Both the position numbers and the translations under genes were made by a program. From Streptomyces sp. NRRL B-1140 (GTDB lineage Bacteria > Actinomycetota > Actinomycetes > Streptomycetales > Streptomycetaceae), in the NCBI RefSeq assembly GCF_001280065.1, contig NZ_LGEA01000106.1:3939-67938 (forward strand): a DNA stretch of 64,000 nucleotides, written 5' to 3'. Positions 62,212-64,000 of the stretch are shown here, piece after piece; within the stretch, counting starts at the first letter, position 1; every line of letters begins with the position of its first letter. The notes under the pieces were generated by a model. It ran no database searches. It was not told the DNA's origin and worked only from the letters and a program-made list of their open reading frames with translations.

Positions 62212-63816
62212 ATGAGAAGAAGCGCAGCCGTACTGTGTGGCGCGACCGTCGTACTGGCCGGGACCCTCACCGCCGTCCCCGCCAACGCCAGCGCGTCGCA
62301 GTCCGCGAGCACCGCCCGGACCGCCGCCGCGAAGATCACCTGGAAGAAGTGCGGGACCGACGACACCCCGACGCTCCAGTGCGCCTCGGTGAAGGTGCCG
62401 CTCGACTACGCGAAGCCGCGAGGCAAGCAGATCACCCTGGCTCTGTCCCGTGTGCCGCACACCGCGTCGAAGTCCCAGGGCCCGCTGCTCGTCAACCCCG
62501 GCGGTCCCGGCGGCAGCGGTCTGTCGCTGGCCGAATTCGTCGCGTCGTCCCTGCCCAAGGCGGTCGCCGCCCAGTACGACGTCATCGGTTTCGACCCGCG
62601 CGGCGTCGGCAAGAGCCAGCCCGCCCTGGACTGCAAGCCGGGCTACTTCGACCCGGTCCGCCCCGACTCCGTACCCAGCACGCCGGCGCTCGAGAAGGCC
62701 AACCTCGCCCGCGCCAAGGCCTTCGCGCAGGCCTGCGGCCGGAAGTACAAGGACGTCCTGCCCTACATCGACACCGTCAGTGCCGTGAAGGACATGGACT
62801 CGATCCGCAAGGTCCTGGGCGCATCGAAGATCAACTACTTCGGCTACTCGTACGGCACCTACCTCGGCGCGGTATACGCCAAGCTGTTCCCCGAGCGGGT
62901 GCGGCGCCTGGTGCTGGACTCGATCGTCGACCCGACCGGCGTCTGGTACGACGACAACATCCAGCAGGACTACGCCTTCGACAAGCGCCACAAGGCGCTC
63001 ATGGCGTGGATCGCGAAGTACGACTCCACCTACCACCTCGGCACCGACCCGAAGAAGATCGAGGCCAAGTGGTACGCCATGCGGGCGGCCCTGGCCAAGA
63101 AGCCGGCCGGCGGCAAGGTGGGCGCCTCCGAGCTGGAGGACATCTTCATACCCGGCGGCTACAACAACGCCTACTGGCCCACGCTCGCCCAGACGTTCGC
63201 GGCCTACGTCAACAACCACGACACCGCGGCGCTGGTCAAGGCGTACGACAACATCGCCGCCATCGACGCCTCCGGCGACAACGGCTACAGCGTCTACACC
63301 TCGGTGCAGTGCCGTGACGCGTCCTGGCCGCGCGACTGGAAGCAGTGGCGCAAGGACAACTGGGCGGTGTACGAGAAGGCTCCGTTCATGGCCTGGAACA
63401 ACGCCTGGTACAACGCGCCGTGCGCGTTCTGGCCGACGAAGTCGCTGAAGCCGGTGAACGTCTCCAACAGCAAGCTCCCGCCGGTGCTGCTGTTCCAGGC
63501 GACGGACGACGCGGCCACCCCCTACCAGGGCGGTGTCACCATGCACCGGCTGCTGAAGAAGTCCAGCCTGGTCGTGGAGCAGGGCGGCGGCAACCACGGC
63601 ATCACGCTCAGCGGCAACGCCTGCCTCGACAAGTACCTCGCGACGTACCTCACCGACGGCAAGGTCCCGCACGGCAGCGGTGTGGCCGACGCCGTCTGCA
63701 AGAAGAACCCCGACCCGAAGCCGCAGCCGGCGGCGCAGAAGGCGCAGAGCGCGCCGCAGCCGGCCACCGCGGTGGCCGGTGACGGCCTGCGCGGGATCCT
63801 GGGGTTCGGGCGCTGA
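62212..63816 (+). CDS. Secreted tripeptidyl aminopeptidase-like alpha/beta-hydrolase
   Basis: A 534-residue exported hydrolase of the Streptomyces tripeptidyl aminopeptidase/SlpD type. The signal peptide is MRRSAAVLCGATVVLAGTLTAVPANA. NPGGPGGSGLSLAEF is the oxyanion-hole region, Ser213 in GYSYGTYLG is the nucleophile, DATPY-like (ATDDAATPY) holds the acid, and His lies in GGGNHGITLSG. The C-terminal proline/Gln-rich tail is unusual. It cleaves N-terminal peptides from extracellular proteins. ATG 62212 follows GAGAGACTCC. It is its own transcript, ended by a strong hairpin. Confidence 0.92.
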   Translation: MRRSAAVLCGATVVLAGTLTAVPANASASQSASTARTAAAKITWKKCGTDDTPTLQCASVKVPLDYAKPRGKQITLALSRVPHTASKSQGPLLVNPGGPGGSGLSLAEFVASSLPKAVAAQYDVIGFDPRGVGKSQPALDCKPGYFDPVRPDSVPSTPALEKANLARAKAFAQACGRKYKDVLPYIDTVSAVKDMDSIRKVLGASKINYFGYSYGTYLGAVYAKLFPERVRRLVLDSIVDPTGVWYDDNIQQDYAFDKRHKALMAWIAKYDSTYHLGTDPKKIEAKWYAMRAALAKKPAGGKVGASELEDIFIPGGYNNAYWPTLAQTFAAYVNNHDTAALVKAYDNIAAIDASGDNGYSVYTSVQCRDASWPRDWKQWRKDNWAVYEKAPFMAWNNAWYNAPCAFWPTKSLKPVNVSNSKLPPVLLFQATDDAATPYQGGVTMHRLLKKSSLVVEQGGGNHGITLSGNACLDKYLATYLTDGKVPHGSGVADAVCKKNPDPKPQPAAQKAQSAPQPATAVAGDGLRGILGFGR

Positions 63817-63851
63817 GCGCGTCGGTGACCAAGGCCTGACCGGACACACGG

Positions 63852-63882
63852 AGGGCGCCCGGCACAACTCGCCGGGCGCCCT
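63852..63882. terminator. Terminator of the aminopeptidase gene
   Basis: Perfect 12-bp inverted repeat AGGGCGCCCGGC (63852-63863) and GCCGGGCGCCCT (63871-63882) around seven bases, 36 bases past the stop, followed by TCGCC. Confidence 0.85.
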
Positions 63883-63905
63883 TCGCCGTTCACCGAGGAC
63901 ACGAC

Positions 63906-64000
63906 CTAGGTGTATTGACCTGGAGCGTTGTTCACACGGCTGATCGGTGGCTGGCCTCCGAGTGCGGTGTGGCAGCGATGGTAGTTGTAGACGTGGAGGA
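63906..64000 (-). mobile_element. IS481-like transposase, C-terminal end (partial)
   Basis: On the minus strand the last bases before the edge translate as LHVYNYHRCHTALGGQPPIS followed by RVNNAPGQYT and a TAG at 63906-63908. HTALGGxPPxxRV is the C-terminal signature of IS481-family DDE transposases, which often end YNxHRPHxALGGxxP. The gene continues past the window, so whether the element is whole cannot be seen. The IS end should lie between the aminopeptidase terminator (63882) and 63905; no terminal repeat can be confirmed from one end. Confidence 0.8.

Overview
The window is a high-GC actinobacterial chromosome segment, almost certainly Streptomyces. The evidence is strong G/C bias at third codon positions, frequent GTG/TTG starts, a WhiJ-type XRE regulator with a DUF397 partner, an orphan GroEL2 behind a CIRCE operator, the futalosine menaquinone genes mqnB/mqnD, mycothiol-dependent isomerase-family proteins, and two genes carrying the rare TTA (bldA) codon. 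Most of it reads as conserved chromosome core. No tRNA, rRNA or CRISPR array was seen. The only mobile DNA is the end of an IS481-like transposase at the right edge.

Layout. 1-5 kb: the end of a sugar-binding lipoprotein gene, a DUF3263 gene, and a leftward gpgS-otsA-otsB compatible-solute operon. 4.5-9 kb: a SAM-I riboswitch and thrC, a MoaD/ThiS-like sulfur carrier, a cold-shock gene, and CIRCE-controlled groEL. 9-12 kb: an old-yellow-enzyme oxidoreductase and a carboxylesterase. 12-15 kb: a DNA-binding/hypothetical pair, the DUF397 and XRE/DUF5753 pair, and a divergent small gene, with two matching palindromes between the XRE gene and the small gene. 15-23 kb: a TagF-like glycerophosphotransferase, rpiR-murQ (cell-wall recycling), small genes, an MDMPI-GNAT fusion, an HD-domain protein, an MDMPI protein, and cutC with a DasR-like site. 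23-32 kb: three helicase-related genes (HelR/HelD, XPB, helicase-associated WYL protein) around an unusual membrane protein. That protein fuses a UPF0114 domain to an IstB-type AAA+ ATPase and carries a TTA codon. Two tiny secreted peptides lie beside it.

32-43 kb: a membrane protein, a HAD phosphatase, a second cold-shock protein with a C-terminal extension, mqnB-mqnD with a DUF2771 lipoprotein, an MFS transporter, DUF3027, and a 1042-residue sacsin/Hsp90-like ATPase. 43-48 kb: two tandem secreted paralogues with matching promoter/leader architecture, a CtpE-like P-type ATPase, a methyltransferase, and a GC-rich minisatellite. 48-56 kb: DUF2530 and a divergent purine permease, an RHH protein, a MarR-MFS pair with a palindromic operator, Uma2, GNAT, ThpR, a 29-residue membrane peptide, an aldo/keto reductase, and an SGNH hydrolase. 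56-64 kb: a secreted propeller-like protein, a TetR regulator divergent from a two-gene DrrAB-type ABC exporter, a CebR-box cellulase (GH5-CBM2) broken by a one-base frameshift, a secreted tripeptidyl aminopeptidase, and the IS481 end.

Best leads: the TTA-containing UPF0114-IstB fusion and its neighbouring mini-peptides, the SAM riboswitch that may turn thrC ON, the paired TGTCGGACA palindromes of the WhiJ-like locus, the duplicated promoter/leader of the secreted paralogues, the DasR-like site at cutC, and the frameshifted, CebR-boxed, TTA-containing cellulase. All functional statements rest on reading the translated sequence; no database search was possible.
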